A stretch of DNA of 64,000 nt from CBDDBH01 sp965225625 (GCA_965225625.1 CBDDBH010000022.1:124001-188000); one strand, 5' to 3'; shown: positions 28,354 through 37,502, counted from the stretch's first letter. Numbers and translations are program-made. Notes: a model not told the origin generated them from the sequence alone.

Positions 28354-30048
28354 ATGAAGGTATTTTTGATTATGGTTCATCGATGTTTGTTGTCGTTGCT
28401 GTTGCTGATTAGTTCGAACCTGTTGGCGCAATCAGCAGAGGACTTGAACCGCGATGCGCAGACGCCCGAAGACGTCGTTACTCTTGGTATGGGCCATGGA
28501 CTGCAACGCTATAGTCCGCTCACGGAGATCAATACCAAGACGGTAGCGAACCTGGTACCGGCGTGGACGTTTAGTCTGTGGGATGACAACGGCCAGGAAG
28601 CACAACCACTGATTTACGAGGGATTGATCTACGCAAATACGTATCGTGCCACTTACGCGGTAGATGCGCGCAGCGGGCGCCGCGTCTGGAAGCACGATCT
28701 CGATATCCCCGCCGGCAGCCTGGCAATGGCCTGTTGCGGCATAGTCAACCGCGGAGCCGCGCTGTTTGAAGGTCGTCTTTATCGACAGACTTTGGATAAC
28801 TACGTTATCGCATTGGATGCGAAAACGGGTGAGGAAGTCTGGCGTCAACACGCTGCCAAATTTGAAGATGCGTATTCGATGACCGGCGCGCCGTTGATTG
28901 CGAACGGCGTTGTCATTACCGGCGTGGGCGGCGGCGATTACGGTGCGCGCGGATTCCTCGATGGTTGGGATGCGGCCAGCGGCAAACATTTATGGCGGAA
29001 GTACACCACGGCGGCGCCCGATGAGCCCGGCGGTAACACATGGGAAGGTGATGCATACAAACACGGCGGTGGACCGACCTGGATAACTGGTTCCTACGAT
29101 CCTGAACTGGATCTCGTCTTTTGGGGCACGGGAAACCCGGCGCCGTGGAGCGCTGCCAAGCGCAAGGGCGACAATCTTTACACCAACTCGGTAATAGCAT
29201 TGAGACCCAAGACCGGTGAACGCGTCTGGTATTTTCAAGCAACGCCGAACGACACTTACGATTTTGACGGTGTTAACGAGCTCATCCACGCCACGCTGGA
29301 TATCGACGGCCACGCCCGCAAGGTGCTCATGCAGGCGAATCGTAACGGCTACTTTTATTTGCTGGACCGCAAAACCGGTGAACTCCTGCGGGCGAATCAA
29401 TACATCGACAAGCTCAACTGGGCGCAAGGGATTGACCTGAAAACCGGGCGTCCAATACTGTCGGAATTAACTAAGCGAATGTTAAACAATGGTGATGAGA
29501 TAGACGTCTGGCCGTCCAATCTGGGCGGCAAGAACTGGGCGCCGGCCTCCTACAGCACCGACACGGGGCTGGTCTACCTCAACGGCATCGAGCTGGCGAT
29601 GCGCTACAAACCGGTCGACGTAGAGTACGTCAAGGGTGGATTCTATCTCGGTGTCGAGTACGCCTTCCTAGTTCCCGAAGACGGTTCCAAAGTCGGCCGC
29701 CTGCGTGCCATCGATCCCCTGACCGGGCGTCGGGTATGGGAGACGGCTATGGATCCCTGGGCGAACGGCGGTACATTGGTCACGGCGGGCGCGCTGGTGT
29801 TCACCGGTCTACAAACCGGCGAGCTCGCGGCCTATCACGCGGAAACCGGCGAGCAGTTGTGGAGTTATCAAACCGGTAGTGGAATCATAGCACCACCGGT
29901 AACCTACACGCTCGACGGTACCCAGTATGTCGCAGTATTAAGCGGCACCGGCGGCCTGGGACCGCGCTTCGTGCCGCAAAAGGAATTCATGACGATGAAT
30001 AAAGGTGGTCTGCTGACGGTCTTTAAATTGTTCAGCCCCTATCGTTAA
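28354..30048 (+). CDS. PQQ-dependent alcohol dehydrogenase with lanthanide-type metal site
   Basis: 564 residues: signal peptide (about 1-27, LLLLISSNLLAQ) and an eight-bladed quinoprotein propeller, so periplasmic. The vicinal disulfide C127-C128 lies in ACCGIVNRG, the PQQ-stacking ring of methanol/ethanol dehydrogenases. The metal site has Asp195 (GGDYGARG) where Glu is usual, Asn261 (GTGNPAPW) and catalytic Asp303. Asp305, two residues on (TYDFDGVNE), is the extra Asp that marks lanthanide-dependent XoxF/PedH-type enzymes; calcium enzymes have Ala or Ser there. There is no C-terminal haem domain (no CxxCH), so an external cytochrome must accept electrons. The substrate is unknown. An LLM flavoenzyme follows. 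Confidence 0.9.
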   Translation: MKVFLIMVHRCLLSLLLLISSNLLAQSAEDLNRDAQTPEDVVTLGMGHGLQRYSPLTEINTKTVANLVPAWTFSLWDDNGQEAQPLIYEGLIYANTYRATYAVDARSGRRVWKHDLDIPAGSLAMACCGIVNRGAALFEGRLYRQTLDNYVIALDAKTGEEVWRQHAAKFEDAYSMTGAPLIANGVVITGVGGGDYGARGFLDGWDAASGKHLWRKYTTAAPDEPGGNTWEGDAYKHGGGPTWITGSYDPELDLVFWGTGNPAPWSAAKRKGDNLYTNSVIALRPKTGERVWYFQATPNDTYDFDGVNELIHATLDIDGHARKVLMQANRNGYFYLLDRKTGELLRANQYIDKLNWAQGIDLKTGRPILSELTKRMLNNGDEIDVWPSNLGGKNWAPASYSTDTGLVYLNGIELAMRYKPVDVEYVKGGFYLGVEYAFLVPEDGSKVGRLRAIDPLTGRRVWETAMDPWANGGTLVTAGALVFTGLQTGELAAYHAETGEQLWSYQTGSGIIAPPVTYTLDGTQYVAVLSGTGGLGPRFVPQKEFMTMNKGGLLTVFKLFSPYR

Positions 30049-30061
30049 TTGGCTACTGGAT

Positions 30062-30108
30062 GCCCTCACCCCGGCCCTCTCCCAAAGGGAGAGGGAGAAG
30101 GGGCACGG
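30062..30108. repeat. Intergenic palindromic repeat
   Basis: Imperfect inverted repeat with the core GGCCCTCTCCCAAAGGGAGA and outer arms CCCTCACCCC and CACGGGGTGA. It belongs to the same CCCTC-rich class as the repeat at 9536-9731. No T tract follows. Confidence 0.6.
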
Positions 30109-30131
30109 GGTGAACAACTGAGGAAATAACT

Positions 30132-31211
30132 ATGGAATTCGGAGCATGTGTCGCCAGCAAGATTGATGACTGGCAGTTGATAGTGGAAGTCGAAGCGCTC
30201 GGTTATGACATGGCCTGGCTTGCCGATTCACAGATGATCTGGTCGGACGGATTCGCGACGCTGGCACTTGCTGCCCAAAACACGTCACGCATACGTCTGG
30301 GTACCGGAATTGCCCCCGCGGGTACGCGCCTTGCGCCGATCACGGCGAACGCGATCGCATCAATTAATCGTATTGCGCCGGGGCGTGTCTTCCTTGGCAT
30401 CGGCACCGGCCACACCTCGATGCGGGTGATGGGGATGCCGCCCATGCGACTTGGCAAGTTCCGAGACTATCTGCGCGTTGTGCGCGGGCTGCTGAATGGG
30501 GAAGAAGTTGAGTACACACTCGATGGTGAGACACGCGCTATTCGTTTCCTGCACCGCGACTTGAATTTTCTTAACCTCGACGATTACATCCCGATCTACG
30601 TCGCGGCCAACGGACCGAAGGCCTTGATGACGGCGGGTGAGTTGGCGGACGGCTGGATCTCCGGCACCAAGCCCGGCGCTGAAGCCTTCACCCGCGATTT
30701 CACCCAGGTACAAGCGGGCGCCGATAAGGTTGGACGCAGCCTCAGCGCTGATTTTCTCACTGCGGGGATAACCGCACCGGTCGTGCTCAAATCCGGAGAA
30801 CCCGTGAATTCCGATCGAGTGATCGACGCGTGCGGCTCGCAGGTGGCGTGCGTCATTCATTTCATTTACGAGATTTTCAATGCCACAGGCCAGGAAGCCG
30901 TCGTGCCGCCGGCTTTTCACAGCTTTTGGGATGAGTTCTGCGACCAGGTGGACAAAATGAAGACCCCGGTAGAAAAACGTTATCAGGAAATTCACGACGG
31001 TCACTGTACATACTTACGACCCGAGGAGCGTCGTTTTATGACGGCCGAAGCCATTCACGAAGCCTGTCTGGTCGGTGAGCCTGATGACATCATCGAGCAA
31101 CTGCGTGCCGCCGAAGCAGCCGGACTGAAACAGGTCGTCTCCCTGCCGCCCATGGCCGCCGCCCGCGAAGTGTTCAAGGATTTCTCCGAACAAGTCATCG
31201 CCCGCTACTGA
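30132..31211 (+). CDS. LLM-class flavin- or F420-dependent oxidoreductase
   Basis: 359 residues with the luciferase-like TIM-barrel pattern: MAWLADSQMIWSDGFATLAL, SRIRLGTGIAPAGTR, GRVFLGIGTGHTS and the late IYVAANGPKALMTAGELADG. Members are FMN-dependent monooxygenases or F420-dependent reductases such as the MER-like group; the sequence does not settle which. GAGGAAATA precedes the ATG. A cupin-rich stretch follows after a repeat-filled gap. Confidence 0.88.
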   Translation: MEFGACVASKIDDWQLIVEVEALGYDMAWLADSQMIWSDGFATLALAAQNTSRIRLGTGIAPAGTRLAPITANAIASINRIAPGRVFLGIGTGHTSMRVMGMPPMRLGKFRDYLRVVRGLLNGEEVEYTLDGETRAIRFLHRDLNFLNLDDYIPIYVAANGPKALMTAGELADGWISGTKPGAEAFTRDFTQVQAGADKVGRSLSADFLTAGITAPVVLKSGEPVNSDRVIDACGSQVACVIHFIYEIFNATGQEAVVPPAFHSFWDEFCDQVDKMKTPVEKRYQEIHDGHCTYLRPEERRFMTAEAIHEACLVGEPDDIIEQLRAAEAAGLKQVVSLPPMAAAREVFKDFSEQVIARY

Positions 31212-31272
31212 GCGGCAATTACAAGAGAACCGAGCAAGCGATTCTCCCCCGTTTGTCGTATCTCGAACGAAG

Positions 31273-31300
31273 GTCCCTTCTCCCTTAGCGGGAGAAGGAC
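31273..31300. repeat. Short hairpin repeat
   Basis: GTCCCTTCTCCC and GGGAGAAGGAC pair around TTAGC, apart from one unpaired base. It is of the same CCTTCTCCC type as the core inside the 9536-9731 repeat. Confidence 0.6.
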
Positions 31301-31309
31301 TGTTGCACC

Positions 31310-31407
31310 GTCATTGCGAGCCCGCGTAGCGGGCGCGGCAATCCACGGATGCCTCGGTGCCGCGACGTGGATTGCCGCGCCCTCGCGTTGCGAGCGCTCG
31401 CAATGAC
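31310..31407. repeat. Long imperfect palindrome, dispersed repeat family
   Basis: The outer arms GTCATTGCGAGC (31310-31321) and GCTCGCAATGAC (31396-31407) pair perfectly. The inner arms GCGCGGCAATCCACG and CGTGGATTGCCGCGC also pair. Repeats of this wording are found dispersed between genes in many proteobacterial genomes. Confidence 0.75.
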
Positions 31408-31538
31408 CCGAGTTTATTCCCTGTTTTGTGGGGATATCTCAAAGGATAGGATGAGGGGAAAGACCGGTTCAAATGTCTGTGGATCTGTTAGCTTGTCCTC
31501 CGTTAGTGTTTGCCATCACATTGCAGGAGTCCTTAACC

Positions 31539-32030
31539 ATGCCCAACACACCCCCCATCATCAACCTGGACGCTTTACAAAAAGAACAGCACGGCGACGG
31601 AGAGAAATTCTCAGCTCTGCTTGCCCCCCTCACTACCATACTGGGCATGAAAAAAATGGGTTGCGCGGTCGTTGAACTTGAACCCGGAAAGCGCGGCTGG
31701 CCCTATCATCTGCACTACGGCATGGAGGAGCTCTTCGTCATTGTGGAAGGCGAGGGCACGCTTCGCTATGACGATGCTGAGCATCCGATCCGTCAGGGCG
31801 ATGTCATTTTCACGCCTACGGGAGACAACACAGCCCATCAAATTGTCAATACATCTCAAGGCCAGCTTCGCTATCTGGCATTGAGTTCGATGCAAGATAC
31901 GGAGCTGTGTTACTACCCGGACTCAAAAAAATATCTAGGCGGGATAATTGATGATGAACAGGGCAAGAAGATTGTCTTTATGGCGCGCGAAGAAGCGGCG
32001 GTCGATTATTGGGATCGTGAAATAGACTAG
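31539..32030 (+). CDS. Cupin-domain protein
   Basis: 163 residues from ATG 31539, with CAGGAG upstream; an earlier ATG at 31473 lacks a site. Residues about 50-125 form one cupin barrel: the first motif is PYHLHYGMEELFVIVEGEG (two His and a Glu as metal ligands) and the second is GDVIFTPTGDNTAHQIVN (His). Its function may be a metal-dependent dioxygenase, an isomerase or a binding protein. A second cupin gene follows 32 bp downstream. Confidence 0.82.
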   Translation: MPNTPPIINLDALQKEQHGDGEKFSALLAPLTTILGMKKMGCAVVELEPGKRGWPYHLHYGMEELFVIVEGEGTLRYDDAEHPIRQGDVIFTPTGDNTAHQIVNTSQGQLRYLALSSMQDTELCYYPDSKKYLGGIIDDEQGKKIVFMAREEAAVDYWDREID

Positions 32031-32062
32031 GCTTTAGTCAGAAAAGAAAGAGGCTCAAAACC

Positions 32063-32641
32063 ATGAGCGACAAGCAAGCAGTAGGTGTTCGCCGGATCGT
32101 CACGGGCCATGATGAAAACGGCAAAGCGATCGTGATTGCCGATGGCCCAACGCCTGGTGTCAAGACGACACCAAACCGACCCGGTGTGGTGTTTCACAAT
32201 ATTTGGACAACGAACAGCACGCCGTCTCGCTTCGATGGGCCCACGGAAACGACCAGCGTTGATCTGCCGTTGCCGCCTCCTAGCGATGGCACTGTCTTTC
32301 GCGTGATCGATTTTCCGACGGAGAATGAAGTTGAGCAGGTCGACGAAGAAACCGCTAAGAAAGCTTTCGCGGAATATGGTGCCGACGGCGCCCTGCAGCA
32401 CGGCGAGTCGGGCCAACAGAAAAAGCGCCATGCCTTTATGCATCGTACCGATACGGTCGATTACGCCATTTGCCTGTCGGGTGAAATCACAATGTATATG
32501 GACGATTCCGAGGTCGTCATGCATACCGGTGATGTCATGATCCAGCGCGGCACAAACCATGCCTGGGTCAATAAATCGAACGAATATTGCACCATGGCCT
32601 TTGTTTTGATTGATGCCGAAGGTAAGCGGGGCGACGAATAG
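32063..32641 (+). CDS. Cupin-domain protein, second of a pair
   Basis: 192 residues. The N-terminal half (RRIVTGHDENGKAIVIADGP, then FHNIWTT) precedes a C-terminal cupin barrel with HRTDTVDYAICLSGEITMYM and GDVMIQRGTNHAWVN. This two-part build is common in cupins encoded beside aromatic-degradation genes, but the reaction is undefined. The first cupin motif has only one clear His (HRTDTVD), so metal binding may be reduced. It is probably co-transcribed with the preceding cupin. Confidence 0.82.
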   Translation: MSDKQAVGVRRIVTGHDENGKAIVIADGPTPGVKTTPNRPGVVFHNIWTTNSTPSRFDGPTETTSVDLPLPPPSDGTVFRVIDFPTENEVEQVDEETAKKAFAEYGADGALQHGESGQQKKRHAFMHRTDTVDYAICLSGEITMYMDDSEVVMHTGDVMIQRGTNHAWVNKSNEYCTMAFVLIDAEGKRGDE

Positions 32642-32674
32642 GGACCGATTGCGTGTCTCGATTCGCCCCGTGCG

Positions 32675-32680
32675 TATAAT
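32675..32680 (+). promoter_or_regulatory. Possible -10 element upstream of the CoxG-like gene
   Basis: Consensus TATAAT, 42 bp before the ATG at 32722. No good -35 at 16-18 bp spacing was found, so the call is tentative. Confidence 0.3.
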
Positions 32681-32721
32681 CCGCCCTTTAAATTACGGGT
32701 CTCAACGCGGTGCTCTAATGC

Positions 32722-33174
32722 ATGAATTTCGCGGGTGATTTAATCCTACAGGCGCCGCGCGAACGGGTTTTCGCCGCGCTCAACGACGTGCCTTTTTTTG
32801 CCTCCTGCATCGAGGGGGTGGGCGAGCTCGAGCAGCTTGAGGGCAATCGTTATACGGGCGTGTTTGAAACCAAGCTCGCGTATATGCGCTTTAAGTTTAG
32901 TGTGACGGTGGAAATCGTCAGTGCTACGGTGCCCGCGCAAATTGAAACAACGGTGGAAGGTACGCCGCTTGGCATAGTCGGGCGCTTATCGGCGCGCGCC
33001 GTCACGCGGTTAGTGGAACACGGCGATGCGACGCAAGTGCATTACGATATCGATGCTGCGCTGACCGGGAAGCTGGGTAGTCTCGGTCGGCCCGTGTTGA
33101 ATGCCAAAGCGAAACAGATGGAAAAGCAGTTTGTCGATAAGATAAGCGCCGCGTTCGAAAATGGCGCGCAATGA
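32722..33174 (+). CDS. CoxG-like SRPBCC-family protein
   Basis: 150 residues matching the carbon-monoxide-dehydrogenase subunit G family: MNFAGDLILQAPRERVFAALND at the start, ASCIEGVGELEQL, then a long C-terminal helix. The fold binds hydrophobic ligands; in CO dehydrogenase clusters CoxG helps anchor the enzyme to the membrane. No molybdenum hydroxylase subunits lie in this window, so here it is probably a stand-alone lipid or ligand-binding protein. Confidence 0.85.
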   Translation: MNFAGDLILQAPRERVFAALNDVPFFASCIEGVGELEQLEGNRYTGVFETKLAYMRFKFSVTVEIVSATVPAQIETTVEGTPLGIVGRLSARAVTRLVEHGDATQVHYDIDAALTGKLGSLGRPVLNAKAKQMEKQFVDKISAAFENGAQ

Positions 33175-33235
33175 AACGTCTAAGTATTTCAAGTACTCTG
33201 ATTGAATGGATAACCAGCCATAAGGGAGGATACGA

Positions 33236-33538
33236 ATGAAAAAACGAAGCCTACTGATTGCGATCACTTTATCTGCCATGCTTATCGGCGCCCAAGCAAT
33301 CGCGGAAGATTCCGCGCTATCTGTGGCTCAAAGCGACACTATTGCGTCCGTGTTGAAGCAACAGGTGGGCAAGAGCGCGACATTGAAGCTGGCCTCAGGT
33401 CAGGATCTGTCCGGCGTTGTGCGGCAGGTCGGCGACCATGTCGTTCATTTGGGCGCTCTGAAAGGAATGGAATTCTATGACGCCGCAGTGCAACTCGATG
33501 ACATCGCTGCGGTTGTCGTGCGTGCCAGGAACAAATGA
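33236..33538 (+). CDS. Small periplasmic protein with Sm-like core
   Basis: 100 residues with a strong AAGGGAGG site. Residues 1 to about 23 are a signal peptide (ending IGAQAIAE). The mature part, with ATLKLASGQDLSGVVRQVGD and DIAAVVVRAR, has the alternating five-strand look of a small Sm/LSm-type barrel, a guess from pattern only. No Cys are present. The gene stands alone between the CoxG-like gene and the convergent subtilase. Confidence 0.75.
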   Translation: MKKRSLLIAITLSAMLIGAQAIAEDSALSVAQSDTIASVLKQQVGKSATLKLASGQDLSGVVRQVGDHVVHLGALKGMEFYDAAVQLDDIAAVVVRARNK

Positions 33539-33609
33539 GTTACTAAGTAACCGCTTGCCCGGATTCCGCTATTTACCCAGTCATCCGCCATGCGCCTGGG
33601 GTTTCGGGG

Positions 33610-35916
33610 CTAGTCTTCCAGCAGCAGCGGTAGCCACGGCATCGCCCGGTTCGGCGTCGATTGCGGGTCGTTGGGATCTGAACCGGCGGTAAATTCATCC
33701 AGGTTCGTAAACCCGTCGCTGTCTGCGTCAGCCGTTGCATCCGCTGGGTTGAATGGGTCCAGAGCATTTGCGATCTCAAAGGCGTCCGGTATAGCGTCAT
33801 TGTCGTCGTCGAGATCGGCGTTGTTGCCAGTTCCGTCTGCATCGGCGTCTAACGACTCGTTCGGATCGTTCGGGAAAACGTCGGCATTATCGCCGACGCC
33901 ATCACTGTCGGTATCGGCTGATTCTGCGGGGTCGAGCGGAAAAGCATCCGCGCCGTCCGCGACCCCATCGTTGTCATCGTCCGTGTCGCAGGCATCACCG
34001 GCGCCATCCGAGTCCGTGTCCAACTGATCCGAATTGGCAACCAGTGGGCAGTTATCGGCCGCGTTAAGTGTGCTGTCGGCATCCATATCCGGTGCCAGAG
34101 CGTTGAGAGCAAGGACCGCATCCGCGCGTCCGGCGCCAAACACGCTATCGACCCCGGCCACACCCAAATCGACGGCATTCGCCGTCAAAGCCCCACGTAT
34201 CGCGGCTGAATTTGCGGACGGCGCGGCCTGTTTTAATAGCGCGGCAATACCCGCAACATGGGGCGCAGCCGCCGACGTGCCGAAAAAAGTGCTGGGGAAT
34301 CCGCCTGCGCCGGTTACCGAAATGCCGTCTATGGCAGTGAGATCGGGTTTAGGTCGGTTCTGGATGCTTGGAAAATCGATCCTGGCTGGACCTTGTGAGC
34401 TGAAGAATTCGATCTCGTCGTGGCCGGGATCGGCTGCGTTAATAGCGCCGACGGCGAGGACGTTCGACACACTGGCATGACCGAAGACACTGCCTGCTGG
34501 AGTCACATACTCCTGAACCTGTATACCCCCGCGCACGAACATCTCCAGTCGCTTACTCACACCGCTGGCGCGTACTACCGCCACCTGTACCGCCTGAGAG
34601 GCGCTGGTATTGTTGAAATAGCAGATAATTTCTAACGGATCCTGCGAGCCCGTCTGCAACCCTACACCTGCGCCCAGGACGTCCGTGCCTGATCCGTCAA
34701 GCAAAAACACATCATAGTCATTTGCCGAGCCGCCGAACGGATCATTCCACTGCAGAATGGGAAGGATGAATTCGCCAGGGAATAGCGTGACGCTCATGGT
34801 AACGTCGAAGCCCTGGCCTGCGGCCGCTCCGAAACCGTGAAAATCTAAATTTTGAAAGGAGGTCGGCTCATAACCTGCTTCGTAGTGATTATGTGCACCG
34901 TTGCCGGCCGCCGACACAAACACCACCTGATCGGCAACAGCAGCAACGGCTTGAGCAAGATCGCCGTCAGCGAAAAAAGGTACGCTGCTGAATCCGATGT
35001 CATCAATGATCACATCTGCATTGAAGGTATTGGCCAGGTCGTCCACCCGTTGGATGAAATCCAGGGTCGTGAGACCCGATCCGAATGCCAATTGCGCGGC
35101 CGGTGCGATATCGTGGATGATCTCGAGTATCGCGGTACCTTCCGTACAATCGAGGCCGGGATTACATTGGGCCAGGTTTCCGGGTTCCGGCGAACAGGTT
35201 CCGAATTGTGTGACGTTGGCGGGGAGATCACCTGAGCTCTGCGCCGTTTCCTTGCCGACGGTCCCGTCTGAAATGACTCCCACCTTGACACCGCTGCCGT
35301 CCAGCCCGAGTTGCCGGATCATATCGGCGCGTAGAATCGCATCTCCCTCCGTTGTAGTGCCGCCGCTGCGGGGGCGACCGTATCGCGGCGGCGTTATCCG
35401 TTCGACAAACGGTAGCGCTGCAACCTCCTCCAGCCGGTCAAAAGGGATCCATGCCTGGACGATCTTCAGTTTTTGGTTGGTTACCTCTATATCGCTTTCC
35501 AGCTCATTCAATTGAGCTAACTGCGTCGCACCAATTTTGAACAATCGGATATAGACCTGGACCCGTCCCGCCGGGCTGATGTGAACACTAAGGTTCGACA
35601 GCTGCTGAATGCCTTTAGCGCGGGCGTTGGCGCGGGTTATGTCGCGTGCTTTGGTGGCTGAAAGTATCGCGCTTAATGCGGGATTAATCTTCGATGGTGT
35701 TCGTTGGGTGTTCGGTTGCTTGAGCGACAGACCACGATTTCTCAGAATTTGCCGGATATCCAGCGGCGTTGTTTCACCTGCGTTCGCCTCGGCTTTGCTT
35801 GTTTCCTGAGCGCTCGCTCGCGCGGTGTACACACAGAACCCGATGGTCAACAGGGTTACAAAAATAATGCTTTTAATCGTGCCCAACGCAGGCACCGTAC
35901 ATCGCGGACACACCAT
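33610..35916 (-). CDS. Secreted S8-type serine protease with C-terminal calcium-binding (TSP3-like) repeats
   Basis: 768 residues from ATG 35916, supported by AGGGACTCC and by the signal peptide that follows (IIFVTLLTIGFCVYTARASA). The propeptide region is about 40-180. The subtilase core has Asp in VGVISDGT, oxyanion Asn in VSAAGN and the Ser in GTSAAAPHVAGIAALL. Where HGT is expected the sequence reads TEGTAILEIIHDIAP, so the catalytic His appears replaced by Glu. The C-terminal 150 residues are Asp-rich repeats such as DTDSDGVGDNADVFPNDP, typical of thrombospondin-3 calcium modules. Probably exported and calcium-stabilised. Confidence 0.88.
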   Translation of the reverse strand: MVCPRCTVPALGTIKSIIFVTLLTIGFCVYTARASAQETSKAEANAGETTPLDIRQILRNRGLSLKQPNTQRTPSKINPALSAILSATKARDITRANARAKGIQQLSNLSVHISPAGRVQVYIRLFKIGATQLAQLNELESDIEVTNQKLKIVQAWIPFDRLEEVAALPFVERITPPRYGRPRSGGTTTEGDAILRADMIRQLGLDGSGVKVGVISDGTVGKETAQSSGDLPANVTQFGTCSPEPGNLAQCNPGLDCTEGTAILEIIHDIAPAAQLAFGSGLTTLDFIQRVDDLANTFNADVIIDDIGFSSVPFFADGDLAQAVAAVADQVVFVSAAGNGAHNHYEAGYEPTSFQNLDFHGFGAAAGQGFDVTMSVTLFPGEFILPILQWNDPFGGSANDYDVFLLDGSGTDVLGAGVGLQTGSQDPLEIICYFNNTSASQAVQVAVVRASGVSKRLEMFVRGGIQVQEYVTPAGSVFGHASVSNVLAVGAINAADPGHDEIEFFSSQGPARIDFPSIQNRPKPDLTAIDGISVTGAGGFPSTFFGTSAAAPHVAGIAALLKQAAPSANSAAIRGALTANAVDLGVAGVDSVFGAGRADAVLALNALAPDMDADSTLNAADNCPLVANSDQLDTDSDGAGDACDTDDDNDGVADGADAFPLDPAESADTDSDGVGDNADVFPNDPNESLDADADGTGNNADLDDDNDAIPDAFEIANALDPFNPADATADADSDGFTNLDEFTAGSDPNDPQSTPNRAMPWLPLLLED

Positions 35917-36008
35917 GTGGAGTCCCTGGCGATGGCAAGTGAACCAGTCACCCCAGTGTAGCGTAATCCTTGCGTCGTTACGTTCGTAGTTCCAACAAGC
36001 CCCGATAG

Positions 36009-36890
36009 TTAACCGCTTTGTACTGGCAAATAAACATCGGTTTCCCACTCTTCGGGCGGCAGCGTGTCGGGATCGGCCATGTAATGATTGTAGGTCGGTT
36101 GCTCTCTTAAGACATGACCGGAGCTACTCAACCACGGGCCGTAAAGATAAGCGTATTTTTCCTCCAGCCCTTCGTAAGGGCCTACGTGACGCGTGACGGC
36201 ATACAAGCCGCCGCCGAGAAACCGTTCCGAGTACCCATCGCTCGGCGCCGTTGCGGCGCCCAAGTCAAAACAACAATCAAATTGACACTCGTGTTCGGCA
36301 GATCCTTCAAAGTCCTCGAGTGGAACCCCGTAAATTCCTTTTAAACTTTGCGCTTTGCCGCTCTGCTGAGCCCAAGCGAACAGTTCGCCGAAGGTCTTGA
36401 ACATTTTTGAGTGCGGGCCAACATGGCGATTAGCGATGACCTTGAAGGGCTCTACGGAGACCAGTTTGACATCCAGCATGCCAGTGTTGCGGTCATCTCG
36501 ACCGGGTGGGTTTGACAGGGAGGCTACCACCTCGGCGAGCTTATCAGGACGCTCGCGCAGATCGCTTGCAGTCGTGCCCGTCATATCGCGAAATGCCTTG
36601 GCAAAGGCTTGAGAGGAATCGTAGCCAACATCAAAGGCGATTTCGGTGATTGTTTTTGCCGTTTCCATCAACAGCACAGATGCTTTAGCCAGGCGTAGCC
36701 GCCTGACGGTCCCAAACGGAGTCTCGCCAGTGACAGTTCTATAAACGCGGTGAAAATGAAATGGTGAGATTGCCGCTACAGCGGCAAGTTTTTCCAGCGA
36801 GGGGGTAGTTTCAGCATGCTCGTTTAAAAACTGTAAGACCCGGTCAATCCGACTGATATAGTTTTCCTTGGTCGAAGTTTTCATATCCAT
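36009..36890 (-). CDS. AraC-family regulator with GyrI-like ligand-binding domain
   Basis: 293 residues. Residues about 10-110 hold two helix-turn-helix motifs of AraC type (LEKLAAVAAISPFHFHRVYR and ITEIAFDVGYDSSQAFAKAF). Residues about 135-290 are a GyrI/Rob-like domain (VKLVSVEPFKVIANRHVGP, then GGGLYAVTRHVGPYEGLEE), which binds small amphipathic molecules in related regulators. The target promoters are unknown; the nearest genes are a cupin and the subtilase. Confidence 0.9.
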   Translation of the reverse strand: MDMKTSTKENYISRIDRVLQFLNEHAETTPSLEKLAAVAAISPFHFHRVYRTVTGETPFGTVRRLRLAKASVLLMETAKTITEIAFDVGYDSSQAFAKAFRDMTGTTASDLRERPDKLAEVVASLSNPPGRDDRNTGMLDVKLVSVEPFKVIANRHVGPHSKMFKTFGELFAWAQQSGKAQSLKGIYGVPLEDFEGSAEHECQFDCCFDLGAATAPSDGYSERFLGGGLYAVTRHVGPYEGLEEKYAYLYGPWLSSSGHVLREQPTYNHYMADPDTLPPEEWETDVYLPVQSG

Positions 36891-37106
36891 ATCCTTAAGG
36901 GGTGTAGTAGCAAGTTACGCCTGTAAGGAGGAATTGATGTTTCCGGGATTGCTTTTTTTGGCAGCGGATTTGCCGGTCCTGAAAGCTCGCGGAGCAGGCA
37001 CTGCAAAAACTGTAGCTTGCGTGCGCCACACTGCTGCATCCGGCCGAGACCCTCGGTACCTGCGACTAAGCACCACAGCGTCTCGCGCCGGACCGGCGCT
37101 CGTTAC

Positions 37107-37502
37107 TTAGGCGAAGCCGAACTTCTTCATGCCTTCGGCCAATGCGTTTGCCTCCATGACAATGAGTTCGCGAAAGTTATCGCGCATCTCCCAGGTGCCA
37201 TTAAAGCCTTTGGGCACGACAAAAGTGTCGCCGGTTTTGAATTCCTGTGGCGAACCGCCGGCTGCAGTCAGTACCGACGTGCCGTTCAATACGTGCACGA
37301 ATTCGTCGAAAGGATAGTCATTGAATTCCAGCAGCCCATCGTCAGCGTCGTACACCATACTGACGATTTCTCCGGCGAAGAATCCGTGGCTTCTGTGACT
37401 CTGCACACCTTTTTTCAGTATCTCGGGTGGCCATAACGGCATCTCATCCAGACCTTCGCCGGCGAGTTTGCTCTTGTCAAATGCAATCGGGGTAGCGCTC
37501 AT
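37107..37502 (-). CDS. Cupin (DUF861/cupin_3-like) protein
   Basis: 131 residues from ATG 37502, with AAAGGAGAAAA upstream. A single barrel contains FDEFVHVLNGTSVLT and GDTFVVPKGFNGTWEMRDNFRELIV, the pattern of the cupin_3 family related to ureidoglycine aminohydrolase domains. Metal ligands are not fully conserved. It may be a stress or metabolite-binding protein. It lies between the AraC/GyrI regulator and a TauE-type exporter, all on the minus strand. Confidence 0.78.
   Translation of the reverse strand: MSATPIAFDKSKLAGEGLDEMPLWPPEILKKGVQSHRSHGFFAGEIVSMVYDADDGLLEFNDYPFDEFVHVLNGTSVLTAAGGSPQEFKTGDTFVVPKGFNGTWEMRDNFRELIVMEANALAEGMKKFGFA

Larger units (their letters stand above)
31212..31538. 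other. Intergenic gap filled with repeats
   Basis: No gene is seen. The gap holds the short hairpin at 31273-31300 and the long palindrome at 31310-31407, listed separately. The last 100 bp contains the CAGGAG site of the cupin gene. Confidence 0.6.
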
